Assembly (NCBI RefSeq): GCF_026788005.1
Contig: NZ_JABEPE010000025.1
Span: 1 to 44,756, forward strand
Length of the DNA: 44,756 bases
Direction of reading: 5' to 3'
Source of the DNA: Alteromonas sp. a30
GTDB lineage: Bacteria; Pseudomonadota; Gammaproteobacteria; Enterobacterales; Alteromonadaceae
Shown here piece after piece: positions 1 through 8,201 of this stretch; position 1 is the first letter of the stretch; the number at the start of each line of letters is the position of its first letter. A model generated the notes under the pieces. It searched no databases and was not told the DNA's origin. It saw nothing but the letters and a program-made list of their open reading frames with translations. A program made the position numbers and the translations under genes.

Positions 1-77
1 TCGCAAACTCGCTGTAAATACTTCCATGTACGCTCCGCAGCCGCTTCCCTGCGGCTGAGGGTTTGCGCCTAATTCTC
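1..77 (+). repeat. Dispersed hairpin repeat, copy A
   Basis: This 77-bp unit is identical to 171-247. Its core is a hairpin, CAGCCGC-TTCCCT-GCGGCTG, followed by GAGGGTTTGCGCC. Just right of it lies ACCGGTAACT (79-88), which pairs as an inverted repeat with AGTTACCGGT (152-161) at the left of copy B. The left end of copy A is cut by the window edge. I read it as a non-coding REP/MITE-like intergenic element; there is no transposase. Confidence 0.85.
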
Positions 78-170
78 CACCGGTAACTTGTTGAATTACG
101 AGCAGGCTGCGTTTACACGCCAAGCGGATTTTCAGGTGGACTTCATGTTCGAGTTACCGGTAGATATTTA

Positions 171-247
171 TCGCAAACTCGCTGTAAATACTTCCATGTA
201 CGCTCCGCAGCCGCTTCCCTGCGGCTGAGGGTTTGCGCCTAATTCTC
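171..247 (+). repeat. Dispersed hairpin repeat, copy B
   Basis: This is an exact second copy of 1-77 with a 170-bp period. It is preceded by AGTTACCGGTAGATATTTA and followed by CTAGTAGTGATTGATAATT. The sequence past its right end matches the flank of the copies at 21593 and 23342 (shared GATAATT-type end), so the mobile unit is longer than 77 bp. Bases 248-356 hold only the upstream region of mltC. Confidence 0.85.
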
Positions 248-356
248 TAGTAGTGATTGATAATTCGCTATTTGAAACAAAAGCTTGTGGTAATGAACCC
301 TCAATTCAGTTGATAATAAACAGGCATTTTGTTTCTCAATTGACTCGGGGCGAATC

Positions 357-1523
357 ATGGCAAGCTTTTCTTTTTTTTCGCGCGCTCTAATGGCAGCAAC
401 AGTCACTTTCCTACTCCTAGCCTGCTCCGCGACGGATCAGCGTAATTTCGTTCAAGCGTTACAAACTAATAAGCCCGAGCAAGCGCTAAAAAGCTTCGCT
501 AAGCGAAAAGAGCTGCAATACAAAAACGATCCTACTGCGCTGGTCAGAGATATCCAAAGCATTAAAAAGCTATTAGATGAGCTACGAGGTAACGCCGGTA
601 AGGTGTGGGGTAAAAAAGAAGCAAAGGTCCCCTCCAAAAAGAAATACGTGAAATATACGGATAACTACCGCTCACGCGCATTAGTGGATTTTGGCGCGGG
701 AACCATCACCGTCGAAACGATTAATACTCAGAATCCCAATCAGCACTTAAAGGATGCGATTGTCACCACGCTTTTAACCACAGATGACCCAACAGCGACC
801 GACATTTTCACCGACAAATCACCACAATTTAACGGTAAACCGTATCTTTATGGGCAGGTGTTGGATCATGACAAAAAACCCATTCGTTATCAGTGGCGAG
901 CGTCACGTTATGCCGATCATTTAATTACAACGCAAATGAAATCGAAGCGCTCTAGCAAAGGCACAACGTACTATGTCACTGTGCCAATGGAGCGGAATCA
1001 TGAGCAGTTAAGAAAACAGAAATACTCCCAATATGTGTTGGCGTCAGCGTCGAAGTATCAGGTTCAACCTGAGTTGATTTACGCCATTATCGAAACCGAG
1101 AGCAGCTTCAACCCTTTTGCGGTAAGCGCCGCTAACGCATACGGTTTAATGCAAGTGGTGCCTTCTACCGCAGGCAAAGATGTTTACACGCGTATTAAAA
1201 AGCGTAACGACAAACCGACGAAATCTGTGTTGTTTAAGCCGGAACAAAACATTGATATTGGCACCGCATACTTACACATCCTCGATGACATTTATTTGAA
1301 GAAAGTCAGCAATTCTACCAGTCGTGAATACAGTATTATTTCTGCTTACAATGGCGGCGCGGGCAATGTGTTCAAAACGTTTAGTCGCGATCGTAAAAAT
1401 GCCCCAGCGGTGATTAACAATCTCACACCAAGTCAGGTGTATTGGCGGCTAACGCAAAAACATCCGCGAGCGGAGTCGCGCCGTTATCTGGAAAAAGTGA
1501 CTAAATTTAAAAGCAAATACTAA
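357..1523 (+). CDS. mltC: Membrane-bound lytic murein transglycosylase C
   Basis: This is a lipoprotein lytic transglycosylase that cleaves the MurNAc-GlcNAc bond of peptidoglycan with formation of the 1,6-anhydro product. The N-terminus is a lipoprotein signal with lipobox LLAC near residue 23, so the enzyme should be anchored in the outer membrane. Residues about 45-220 form the MltC-type N-terminal domain. From about residue 225 comes the SLT domain, with YAIIETESSFNP (Glu248 is the likely catalytic acid), GLMQVVPSTAGKDV, NIDIGTAYL and SAYNGGAGNV. The length (388 aa) is slightly above the E. coli protein (359 aa). In enterobacteria mltC lies by mutY-yggX; those genes are not in this window, but they could lie upstream. 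The ATG is preceded by GGGGCGAATC. Confidence 0.93.
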   Translation: MASFSFFSRALMAATVTFLLLACSATDQRNFVQALQTNKPEQALKSFAKRKELQYKNDPTALVRDIQSIKKLLDELRGNAGKVWGKKEAKVPSKKKYVKYTDNYRSRALVDFGAGTITVETINTQNPNQHLKDAIVTTLLTTDDPTATDIFTDKSPQFNGKPYLYGQVLDHDKKPIRYQWRASRYADHLITTQMKSKRSSKGTTYYVTVPMERNHEQLRKQKYSQYVLASASKYQVQPELIYAIIETESSFNPFAVSAANAYGLMQVVPSTAGKDVYTRIKKRNDKPTKSVLFKPEQNIDIGTAYLHILDDIYLKKVSNSTSREYSIISAYNGGAGNVFKTFSRDRKNAPAVINNLTPSQVYWRLTQKHPRAESRRYLEKVTKFKSKY

Positions 1524-1624
1524 AAGTAAATACGACATATCCACGACAAAATATTAGTCACCTGTAGACAATTAAACACAGCTATTTAAACTCGTGCATT
1601 AGCGCTGTGCTCAAGGGAATAACA

Positions 1625-2110
1625 TTGAAGAAAATCATTGTATTTGGCAATTCTGGTTCGGGGAAGTCCACGTTAGCGTTGCAGTTAAAAGACGCGTGGC
1701 AGTTGGCGCATTTGGATTTAGATAGCATCGCATGGCTACCGCAACATCCTCCTGTACGAAAGCCTTTGGAAGCGGCTCATCTCGATATTACTCACTTTGT
1801 GAAAAACAATGAGAACTGGGTGATTGAAGGCTGTTATGCGGATTTACTGGCGCTGGTGCTTGATGAGGCTACAGAGGTTATTTTCCTCGATTTGCCTATT
1901 TCTCAGTGCGTTGAGAATGCCCAAAAACGTCCGTGGGAGCCGCACAAATACGCATCTAAATCGGCTCAAGATGAAAATCTGCCGATGCTCATTGAATGGA
2001 TTGGTCAATATGAGCAACGAGAAGATACTTTTTCTCGCCAAGCCCACAGAGAATTGTTCGACCGCTTCGATGGCACTAAATCCCGATTCACCACAAACAA
2101 AGAAGTGTGA
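1625..2110 (+). CDS. P-loop small kinase-like ATPase (adenylate/shikimate kinase fold)
   Basis: A Walker A motif, GNSGSGKST, lies about ten residues from the N-terminus, followed by HLDLDSIAW and the conserved WVIEGCYADLL block typical of small P-loop proteins annotated as adenylate-kinase or shikimate-kinase related ATPases. The substrate is unknown. I chose the TTG at 1625 because AAGGGA (1613-1618) sits 6 nt upstream. A GTG at 1607 is in frame but has no ribosome binding site. The protein is soluble, about 161 aa, with no signal peptide. It ends a few bases before the convergent EamA gene. Confidence 0.7.
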   Translation: MKKIIVFGNSGSGKSTLALQLKDAWQLAHLDLDSIAWLPQHPPVRKPLEAAHLDITHFVKNNENWVIEGCYADLLALVLDEATEVIFLDLPISQCVENAQKRPWEPHKYASKSAQDENLPMLIEWIGQYEQREDTFSRQAHRELFDRFDGTKSRFTTNKEV

Positions 2111-2117
2111 ACCTGCT

Positions 2118-2960
2118 TCAAGATTGATGGACGGCTTTTCGACTTAACGTCAGCGCAGCAAGAATAAACAAGCTGCCAATGGCCAGTCGTCCCCAATCTG
2201 CTTGCCCTTGCCAAATAACAACATTCACCAAAATGCCAGCAGGAATGAGCATGTTATTCATGACCGCTAATTGTTGTGCCGACACTTTAGTGGAGCCATA
2301 ACTCCAACCTAAATAACCTAAACCGGATGCAACAATACCGAGCCATAGCAGCACACTAAATTGGGTTGGCGTTGAGGGTAATTTGTTGGTATCACCAAGC
2401 ATTGTTGTTGCTAATAAAGTGATGCATAACGCACCAAAAAAGAACCAAGCGAACCGAGTTTTATGAGGAATATTGATGTTTTGATTTAGGTGTCGATACC
2501 ACACTTGCCCAAAAGCAAAGCAGGCGTTTGCCGCTTGAATAAGCAAAAATCCACGCCAATAATCATTGCTTAAATCAGTCCAGCGGATCACCGCTGCACC
2601 TGCGACTGCCAACAGTGCCGGGGCCCAAAAATGTTTAGGGAGTCGTCGTGCGAAAATATCGGAAAATAAACTGATATAGATAGGGGTGAAAATGGTGAAA
2701 AGCAGCAATTCGGGTACTTTTAAGTATTGGTAAGACTGATATAAAAACAAATACATGATGCCAATTTCAACCGCGCCAATCAGCATTAAAGTAACGGCTA
2801 AACGCCAGTTTATGCGACGCCAAAATGGCAGGAAAATCAGCAGCGCAAGCGCCATACGAGAAGTAACGGCAACATAAGCATCAACTTGTCCGGCAAGATA
2901 CTCGCCAATCAATGAAAAAGAAAATGCCCACAAAAGAGTAATAAGCCAAAGTAATGCCAT
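2118..2960 (-). CDS. EamA/DMT-family inner-membrane transporter
   Basis: This is a 280-aa hydrophobic protein with about ten predicted membrane helices arranged as two EamA repeats (roughly residues 2-130 and 140-275). It belongs to the drug/metabolite transporter superfamily. The first helices (residues 1-40) and the conserved stretch around SYQYLKVPELLLFTIFTPIY match the amino-acid/carboxylate exporter branch. The substrate cannot be told from sequence. It converges with the P-loop gene, with only 7 bp between the stop codons. Confidence 0.85.
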   Translation of the reverse strand: MALLWLITLLWAFSFSLIGEYLAGQVDAYVAVTSRMALALLIFLPFWRRINWRLAVTLMLIGAVEIGIMYLFLYQSYQYLKVPELLLFTIFTPIYISLFSDIFARRLPKHFWAPALLAVAGAAVIRWTDLSNDYWRGFLLIQAANACFAFGQVWYRHLNQNINIPHKTRFAWFFFGALCITLLATTMLGDTNKLPSTPTQFSVLLWLGIVASGLGYLGWSYGSTKVSAQQLAVMNNMLIPAGILVNVVIWQGQADWGRLAIGSLFILAALTLSRKAVHQS

Positions 2961-3009
2961 AGGCTTGATGGTCCTGCTTAAATGATTGGAATGTTATGTG
3001 GAGCGGAGG

Positions 3010-3366
3010 TTATTCTAAATCGCTCCACACCGCAAACTCATTGCCACTAGGTTCAATGAAGTGAAAGCGTCTTCCTCCGGGGAAGGAGAATATCGGCTTC
3101 GCGATTTTGCCTTGATTGGCTTCTACTTTGTTCAAGGTCGCTTCTAAATTGTTGCTGTAAAAGATCAATAATGCGCCACCATTTTCGGTCTGGTTACTTA
3201 AAGGTGAAGTGAAAAAACCACCGTCTAGTCCCTGATCGCTAAAAGCAGTATATTCTGGACCGTAATCGGTGAAAGACCAGCCAAAAACGGCTTCGAAGAA
3301 GGTTTTTGTGGCGGTTAAGTCAGAGGCGGGGAATTCCACATAATTGAGTTTTTCGTGATCAGGCAT
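3010..3366 (-). CDS. VOC-family (glyoxalase/dioxygenase superfamily) protein
   Basis: A small single-domain protein of the vicinal oxygen chelate fold. It opens MPDHEKLNYVEFPA, followed by a helix with FFEAVFGWSFTDYG, and ends FHFIEPSGNEFAVWS, which is the usual VOC beta-alpha-beta-beta-beta layout. Many homologues start at MxDHEKxNY, so I prefer this ATG over the one 12 nt upstream (3378). The function is unknown: such proteins include glyoxalases and resistance proteins, but this subgroup is uncharacterised. Confidence 0.82.
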   Translation of the reverse strand: MPDHEKLNYVEFPASDLTATKTFFEAVFGWSFTDYGPEYTAFSDQGLDGGFFTSPLSNQTENGGALLIFYSNNLEATLNKVEANQGKIAKPIFSFPGGRRFHFIEPSGNEFAVWSDLE

Positions 3367-3631
3367 GGGCAAGTCCATTACAAATTGTTTAAGCTGTTTT
3401 TCTCTATGAACAGTAATATGCTCTATATTGTATATGACATCAACAATTGTCTATTTTGCTGTATAAAATGCTATACCGTTAATGTTAACTCGATAATTAT
3501 ATTAGGTTTTTTGGGTTAAAATGATGCTCATTAACACTCGTTTTATACGCTCTTGTTGTTATTGTATAAGAAGATAATTGACGTTCTGCTGTTGTTTTGA
3601 ATAGCAATGTCACTGCTCTAGGACTTAAAAA

Positions 3632-3952
3632 ATGCCGCAAACTCTATCATCCCGAGCGCTTGCTTTGATGATTTCTATTTTTTTACTTCTACTCTCCGGT
3701 TGCAAAGACAAATACACATGGCAGGAAAAACTGTGTGTTCAAGCAATACAGGATAAAGCGCGCTACGGATATGACATTCATGAAGTAAATAGCAAAAAGA
3801 ATAAGCTATTAAAAACAGTAACGGATGTCACAGGCTTGGTAACAGTGAAAGATGGATTCGGCAAGGAAGAGCGTCAGTCGTTTCGCTGTTCAATCGACAA
3901 CAGCCTGAAAGAAACCAAACATCCAGAGCAAGTGCGGGTTTGGATGTACTAA
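3632..3952 (+). CDS. Small hypothetical lipoprotein
   Basis: A 106-aa protein with a lipoprotein signal: a hydrophobic stretch followed by the lipobox LLSGC at about residue 24. The mature part is polar, contains two further cysteines (LCVQAI and FRCSID), and shows no domain I recognise. The 253-bp AT-rich stretch upstream (3379-3631) must hold its promoter but gave no clear operator. Function unknown. Confidence 0.6.
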   Translation: MPQTLSSRALALMISIFLLLLSGCKDKYTWQEKLCVQAIQDKARYGYDIHEVNSKKNKLLKTVTDVTGLVTVKDGFGKEERQSFRCSIDNSLKETKHPEQVRVWMY

Positions 3953-3985
3953 ACAGCGACGCTATTCTTTTTAAGGTGCGCTATG

Positions 3986-4201
3986 TCAATGACATTTCTT
4001 GCTTCGTTCGGCTGCACTACTGTAAGTTGATACGCAATAAGGCACCATGTAGGTAAGAATGACTTTCCACCACACCACACTCTGATTTAAGAAATTTTCA
4101 CCTTGGTTGATGATGTTTAAGATGGTGCCAACGATGATGGCTACGATAAATGCGCGCTTAACGACTTGCGGTTGTATAAAAAATTCGGTGAGCTGCGACA
4201 T
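3986..4201 (-). CDS. nrtS: NrtS-family small nitrate/nitrite transporter
   Basis: A 71-aa membrane protein with two helices. The first contains AFIVAIIVGTILNIINQGE and the second VILTYMVPYCVSTYSS. The GTILN-x(2)-NQG and LTYMVPYCVSTYS blocks are the NrtS signature, a family first described for nitrate/nitrite transport in cyanobacteria. I start at MSQLTEFF (4201), which has GAGG five bases upstream; the in-frame ATG at 4237 has no binding site. It lies downstream of, and on the same strand as, a chemoreceptor carrying the same domain. Confidence 0.75.
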   Translation of the reverse strand: MSQLTEFFIQPQVVKRAFIVAIIVGTILNIINQGENFLNQSVVWWKVILTYMVPYCVSTYSSAAERSKKCH

Positions 4202-4507
4202 CCTGACCTCTGTAATATTGTCCTGTTGTATCGTCATATAAGGCGTAATAGACCACGGTATTCAACGCTGTTTATTGCTCCAACATCTAATGTGATAGTG
4301 TATCAATAATTGAAATCATGAGCCTATATTATTAGGCTTATGTGGCGTATTTGTTTGTGAAATATTGTTTCCAAATAACAGGTGTCACTTGGTCAATTTG
4401 CGTTAGAAAAACGAAATATTGGGAAGCTAACGGAGCGAGGAACTGAGTCTTGGGGAAGCTTTGAAGAACCATGGTCACTTTATAACCTATGGTTCCCCAT
4501 ACCAGCG
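4202..4507. other. Intergenic region between chemoreceptor and nrtS
   Basis: No gene is supported here. An imperfect hairpin at about 4469-4496 (GAACCAT paired with ATGGTTC, with inner GGT/ACC) lies just past the chemoreceptor stop and may end its transcript, but it has no U-run. A possible promoter for nrtS could not be fixed. Confidence 0.4.
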
Positions 4508-5626
4508 TTAGTTAACAACCGCTTGCTGCATGTTAGATGCAAATTCTTTAACGTGTTCTGTTTTTTCAACTAGCTGCTCACCAATTTTCATATTGGTTGC
4601 TGAGCCTGCAATGGCTTTTTGGGCACCATCAGCTATTTCAGTAACCGTGTTATGGATTTCTTGCAGATTGTGGATTTGTGTTTGCGTTTGCTGATGAGCG
4701 TTATTCAAAATTGTATTTAACACATTCAGGGCTTCTTTAGCCTCACTTGAGCAAGCGTTCACTTCTTTTGAATCGTCTAAAGCGCCGTCCATTGTGTCGG
4801 ATAAATCGGCAATATTTTTCGTGATAATATCCTGACTACCAACGAGTCGTGTCAAAGTTTGATTGATGCTGTCGGCATTTTCTTTGGAGTTGTTCGCCAA
4901 CGCCTTAACTTCTTCTGCAACCACTGCAAAGCCCCTACCGGATTCGCCCGCTCTTGCCGCTTCAATGGCAGCGTTTAGGGCAAGTAAGTTTGTTTGTTCG
5001 GAGGTTGATGTAATGGTGGTCGCCAAGCCTTTTATCTTGTCGAATTCTTGAAGGAATGTGTTAATTTGCTCGCGCAAGGCATCAGATGCTTTCGCGGTTG
5101 TATCAATAGACTCAATCATAGAATTGATATATTGATGCACAATATTGAAGGTGTTTTCAGCCGTTTCTGCCTGTGACACGCCATCTTTAAATTCGGAGGC
5201 GAAAGAATCAAAGCTATTAGAAATTTCCCCCATTCTGTTCACCACCTCTTGTGCAAATGAGGCTCTTTCATAAGAAACGTGATTTACACGAGTCGCATTT
5301 TCAAAAACCTGTTTGGATAAGGTATCAATTTCGTTAAGCGGATCGAGCAACTTTTCCGCAGGATATTCTTTTGCTCGCTGCTCTTTTAGTTCTGTGGCGG
5401 TTAACTCTCTTCTCGCCCTGTCGATGGTCATACTAATTGTGGTAATAATGTAGGGGATAATGTAAGTCAGAACGATGCTATACCAAGTAAAGTCGCCTTC
5501 GACTAACCTGCCACCATGACTAACAAGCGTCAAAATGGTTCCGGCTATGATCATGATGATCGTGGCTCTTTCAATAACGGGACGTTCAAGGCAACGCTCC
5601 AAAAAGCCTTTTTCTGATGAATGCAT
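4508..5626 (-). CDS. Methyl-accepting chemotaxis protein with NrtS-like membrane domain
   Basis: This is a 372-aa chemoreceptor. Residues about 10-75 are two membrane helices ([18 protein letters not shown] and [16 protein letters not shown]) that align block for block with the stand-alone NrtS at 3986-4201: R-A, GTIL, xHG/NQG, W, LTY, PY. A cytoplasmic coiled coil follows, with the MCP signalling tip near residues 210-245 ([19 protein letters not shown], then [12 protein letters not shown]) that binds CheA/CheW. There is no HAMP domain and no periplasmic ligand domain. The likely sensing site is therefore the membrane NrtS part. It lies between a GGDEF/EAL gene and nrtS on one strand. The fusion role is inference. 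Confidence 0.85.
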   Translation of the reverse strand: MHSSEKGFLERCLERPVIERATIIMIIAGTILTLVSHGGRLVEGDFTWYSIVLTYIIPYIITTISMTIDRARRELTATELKEQRAKEYPAEKLLDPLNEIDTLSKQVFENATRVNHVSYERASFAQEVVNRMGEISNSFDSFASEFKDGVSQAETAENTFNIVHQYINSMIESIDTTAKASDALREQINTFLQEFDKIKGLATTITSTSEQTNLLALNAAIEAARAGESGRGFAVVAEEVKALANNSKENADSINQTLTRLVGSQDIITKNIADLSDTMDGALDDSKEVNACSSEAKEALNVLNTILNNAHQQTQTQIHNLQEIHNTVTEIADGAQKAIAGSATNMKIGEQLVEKTEHVKEFASNMQQAVVN

Positions 5627-5778
5627 AACATTGATCCTAATTTAAACCTAAAGTGGTCGTGTTGGTGGGGTGAAAATTTTTATACAAATGGATAATACCC
5701 CATTCATATCTTGATTTAACAGGTTTTTGGGGTACTATTTTTCTTTAAATTATCTGAATGTGAAAAAGACCATTTGCG

Positions 5779-7530
5779 TCAAAATAATTTGGGCAGGGGT
5801 TTAGGTTCAGAATAGAAAAAGCCTTGTTGGAAGTCGCACCCTAGTTTATTCGTGATTTCGTGCTCAATTTCCTGTTCAATACCTTCAACGCATACTCGGA
5901 TACCGAGGCGGTGTGCCATCTCAACTACGCCTGCGATCATGGCGCGTTTGCCTTCGTCTTGAGTGATGAATTTCGTCATTTCTTTGTCGAAACTGAGAAT
6001 ATCAATGGGGATATTCAGCAATTGTTCCAGTGACACATCATCAACACCAAAGTTATCAAGGGATAAACGAATCCCCGCTTGTTTTATTAAGTCGAAACCA
6101 GCGAGTAATCGAGTCGGGTTTTGTCCTACTTCTTTCGATCCCACCTCCAAACAAATTGAGTGCGGAGGTATGTTCAATTCTTCCATTTGTGCAATGAATT
6201 GATTGATGTAGTGAAGGCTTGCAATTTGGGACGGTGTTACATTGATTTTAATGGTAATTTTACGGTCGCGGGGAGCAAGGTTTAATAGAAGGTTGGACTT
6301 TTGTAAGACCAATAATGTGAGTTGATTTTCCTGCTCGCCTTTGTTGAGTGCTGGAATAAATTCACCGGGCATCACGCTTCCCAAGAATAACGACTTCCAT
6401 CGCAACAGAGCTTCAAATACAAGATGCTGGCTATCGTGAGTATCAACACCTTGTTGGAAATGTACGTCGAATTCTCCCTGTTCAATGGCATTAGGGATTT
6501 GAGTGTGAATTTGAAGCGAACGAGAGAACTGGTGGCGCATTTTTTTTGTATAGAAGCAAACAGGATTGCTAAGCTTCTGCTTTGCTAAATACATGGCTGA
6601 ATCTGCTTGTTGAGCCAGCACTTCGGGAGTTTGCCCATCGGGATAAAATGCGACACCAATAGCTGGACGGCACGCTAACTGTATTGTATTAAGGTTAAAG
6701 TGTGGCTCAAACGCTTTCGTCAATCGGTCAATTAGCGCGAAAACTTCACATCGGTAGTCCATTTGTTCCGTTAAAATAGCGAATTCGTCGCCTCCGAGTC
6801 GCGCAAGAAAATCTGTACTTCGGCAGGTTTGACGCAATCTTTTGGCTACGTGTTGCAGCAGCTTGTCGCCTGCATCATGACCAAAGGTATCATTCACATG
6901 CTTAAAGTCGTTCAAATCTAAATAAATGAGCGCAACAGGTTTGCCTGAACGCATCGCGTTGTACAAGCGACGACTGATAATTTTATTAAAAGAAGCCCGA
7001 TTAGGGATGTGTGTTAAATAATCCGTATGAGCAATCTTTTCCAATTCCGATATTCGAGTCTGCGAATCTTCCAGCGCACGTTGTTGATGTTGATCTGTTT
7101 GCAAGCGTGTTTGTGCGTTGTTGATTAACATCTTTAATAATTCGGGAGAAACCTCTTGTTGTGTGATGCATTCCTGAGCACCACTTTTCAGAACATCTGA
7201 AGCAAGATTGGCATCGTAATGACTGATAATGACAATGATAGGAATATGGGGATAACGTTGACGAATGGTGGCGACAGAGCCGCAATTGTTGGTGCTGTCT
7301 TGAATAATGAGAAAGGCGTTTATGGTGTTGAGGGGGGGAAGGGTTGAAATGTTGTCGTCATTGCTTTTTGGAGTTATAAGCGTCACCGGTGGAACCTGAA
7401 AATGAGTAGAAGACACGCCGCTTTGTTGCAGCATTTTGTCTATTCTCATGTTCTCTGCTTCACTTCCACCTATCACTACTACGGACAAAATCTCGTTTTT
7501 TGAGACGACTAGCGAATCCAGCTTTTTCAT
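5779..7530 (-). CDS. Diguanylate cyclase with degenerate EAL domain and receiver-like N-terminus
   Basis: A cytoplasmic c-di-GMP protein of 583 aa. Residues about 15-140 look like a receiver domain without the usual acidic pair and lysine (VVVIGGSE, ECITQQE). Residues about 165-335 are a GGDEF domain with an intact LGGDEF motif (about 246-250) and an RSTD inhibitory site five residues before it, so synthesis of c-di-GMP is likely. Residues about 345-583 are an EAL domain. It keeps the EAL motif (VFEALLRW) and the VEGIE and CDFQQGF motifs, but the metal-binding DDFG is DNFG (about residue 492) and the catalytic Lys of the LKID motif is replaced (ILSFD). Phosphodiesterase activity is therefore doubtful. 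Confidence 0.88.
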   Translation of the reverse strand: MKKLDSLVVSKNEILSVVVIGGSEAENMRIDKMLQQSGVSSTHFQVPPVTLITPKSNDDNISTLPPLNTINAFLIIQDSTNNCGSVATIRQRYPHIPIIVIISHYDANLASDVLKSGAQECITQQEVSPELLKMLINNAQTRLQTDQHQQRALEDSQTRISELEKIAHTDYLTHIPNRASFNKIISRRLYNAMRSGKPVALIYLDLNDFKHVNDTFGHDAGDKLLQHVAKRLRQTCRSTDFLARLGGDEFAILTEQMDYRCEVFALIDRLTKAFEPHFNLNTIQLACRPAIGVAFYPDGQTPEVLAQQADSAMYLAKQKLSNPVCFYTKKMRHQFSRSLQIHTQIPNAIEQGEFDVHFQQGVDTHDSQHLVFEALLRWKSLFLGSVMPGEFIPALNKGEQENQLTLLVLQKSNLLLNLAPRDRKITIKINVTPSQIASLHYINQFIAQMEELNIPPHSICLEVGSKEVGQNPTRLLAGFDLIKQAGIRLSLDNFGVDDVSLEQLLNIPIDILSFDKEMTKFITQDEGKRAMIAGVVEMAHRLGIRVCVEGIEQEIEHEITNKLGCDFQQGFFYSEPKPLPKLF

Positions 7531-7661
7531 TTTTATTTTTCTTTAATTGTTGAATATCTATAATGCTTATCACCGTAGCAATGTACTTCCACAGACATGA
7601 TAAAATAGAGTATAGACGCAACCAGAAAATGTGTTAGTTAAGCTGAGTATTTTTAGGGTAA

Positions 7662-8126
7662 CTAACGCGCCCCTGTAAAATCGAGTTGGCGCCAAGATTC
7701 ATAAACAAAAACGCTGACGGCATTTGACAAGTTCATGCTGCGACTATCTGGCAACATCGGGATCCGTAATCTTTGCGCCGCGGGCAAGCTTTCAATGATG
7801 TCTTCTGGTAAGCCTCGGGTTTCAGGACCAAACAATAGCGCATCGTTCGCTTTGTATTTGGGCTCAGTGAACCATTGAGTACCTTTGGTTGTGCAAGCAT
7901 AAACGGTTTTGTTGGGTTTTTTTTCCAAATAAACCTGCAAAGAAGCATGTCGCTGAACATGGGCAAACTCGTGGTAGTCGAGCCCAGCTCGACGCACTTT
8001 CTTATCTTCCCAGTCAAAGCCTAGCGGCTCAATTAAATGCAGGTTATAACCCGTATTGGCACATAAACGAATGATATTGCCTGTGTTAGGCGGAATTTCG
8101 GGTTGATAGAGAATAATATCTAGCAT
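7662..8126 (-). CDS. trmL: tRNA (cytidine/uridine-2'-O-)-methyltransferase TrmL
   Basis: A SPOUT-fold methyltransferase that modifies the wobble base 34 of tRNA-Leu isoacceptors using SAM. Opening [20 protein letters not shown], the block LIEPLGF, then [14 protein letters not shown] and the C-terminal knot region [17 protein letters not shown] are diagnostic. The length of 154 aa equals the family norm (E. coli 157). It is followed by a 131-bp gap before the c-di-GMP gene on the same strand. Confidence 0.95.
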   Translation of the reverse strand: MLDIILYQPEIPPNTGNIIRLCANTGYNLHLIEPLGFDWEDKKVRRAGLDYHEFAHVQRHASLQVYLEKKPNKTVYACTTKGTQWFTEPKYKANDALLFGPETRGLPEDIIESLPAAQRLRIPMLPDSRSMNLSNAVSVFVYESWRQLDFTGAR

Positions 8127-8201
8127 GATTTATCGTGATAAAAAAACAGGGGCGCAGTATAAAACAAACCAATGGTGGCGTCTTGGGCTGTCACAAAATA
8201 G

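Noticed and set aside
89-151. Coding fragment on the minus strand between repeat copies A and B
   Set aside because: A short open stretch (EHEVHLKIRLACKRSLL) looks protein-like and faintly recalls YceD, but it is only about 20 codons and runs into the repeat; chance cannot be excluded.
1-247. CRISPR array
   Set aside because: Only two 77-bp units, with a 93-bp interval bounded by inverted arms and a strong inner hairpin; too long and too few for CRISPR repeats, and no cas genes are present.
4382-4573. 63-aa plus-strand frame
   Set aside because: It overlaps the end of the chemoreceptor on the other strand and has no binding site or protein-like composition.
5687-5742. Terminator between the c-di-GMP gene and the chemoreceptor gene
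   Set aside because: TACCCC and GGGGTA can pair, but the loop is over 25 bases and the stem is short; too weak to annotate.
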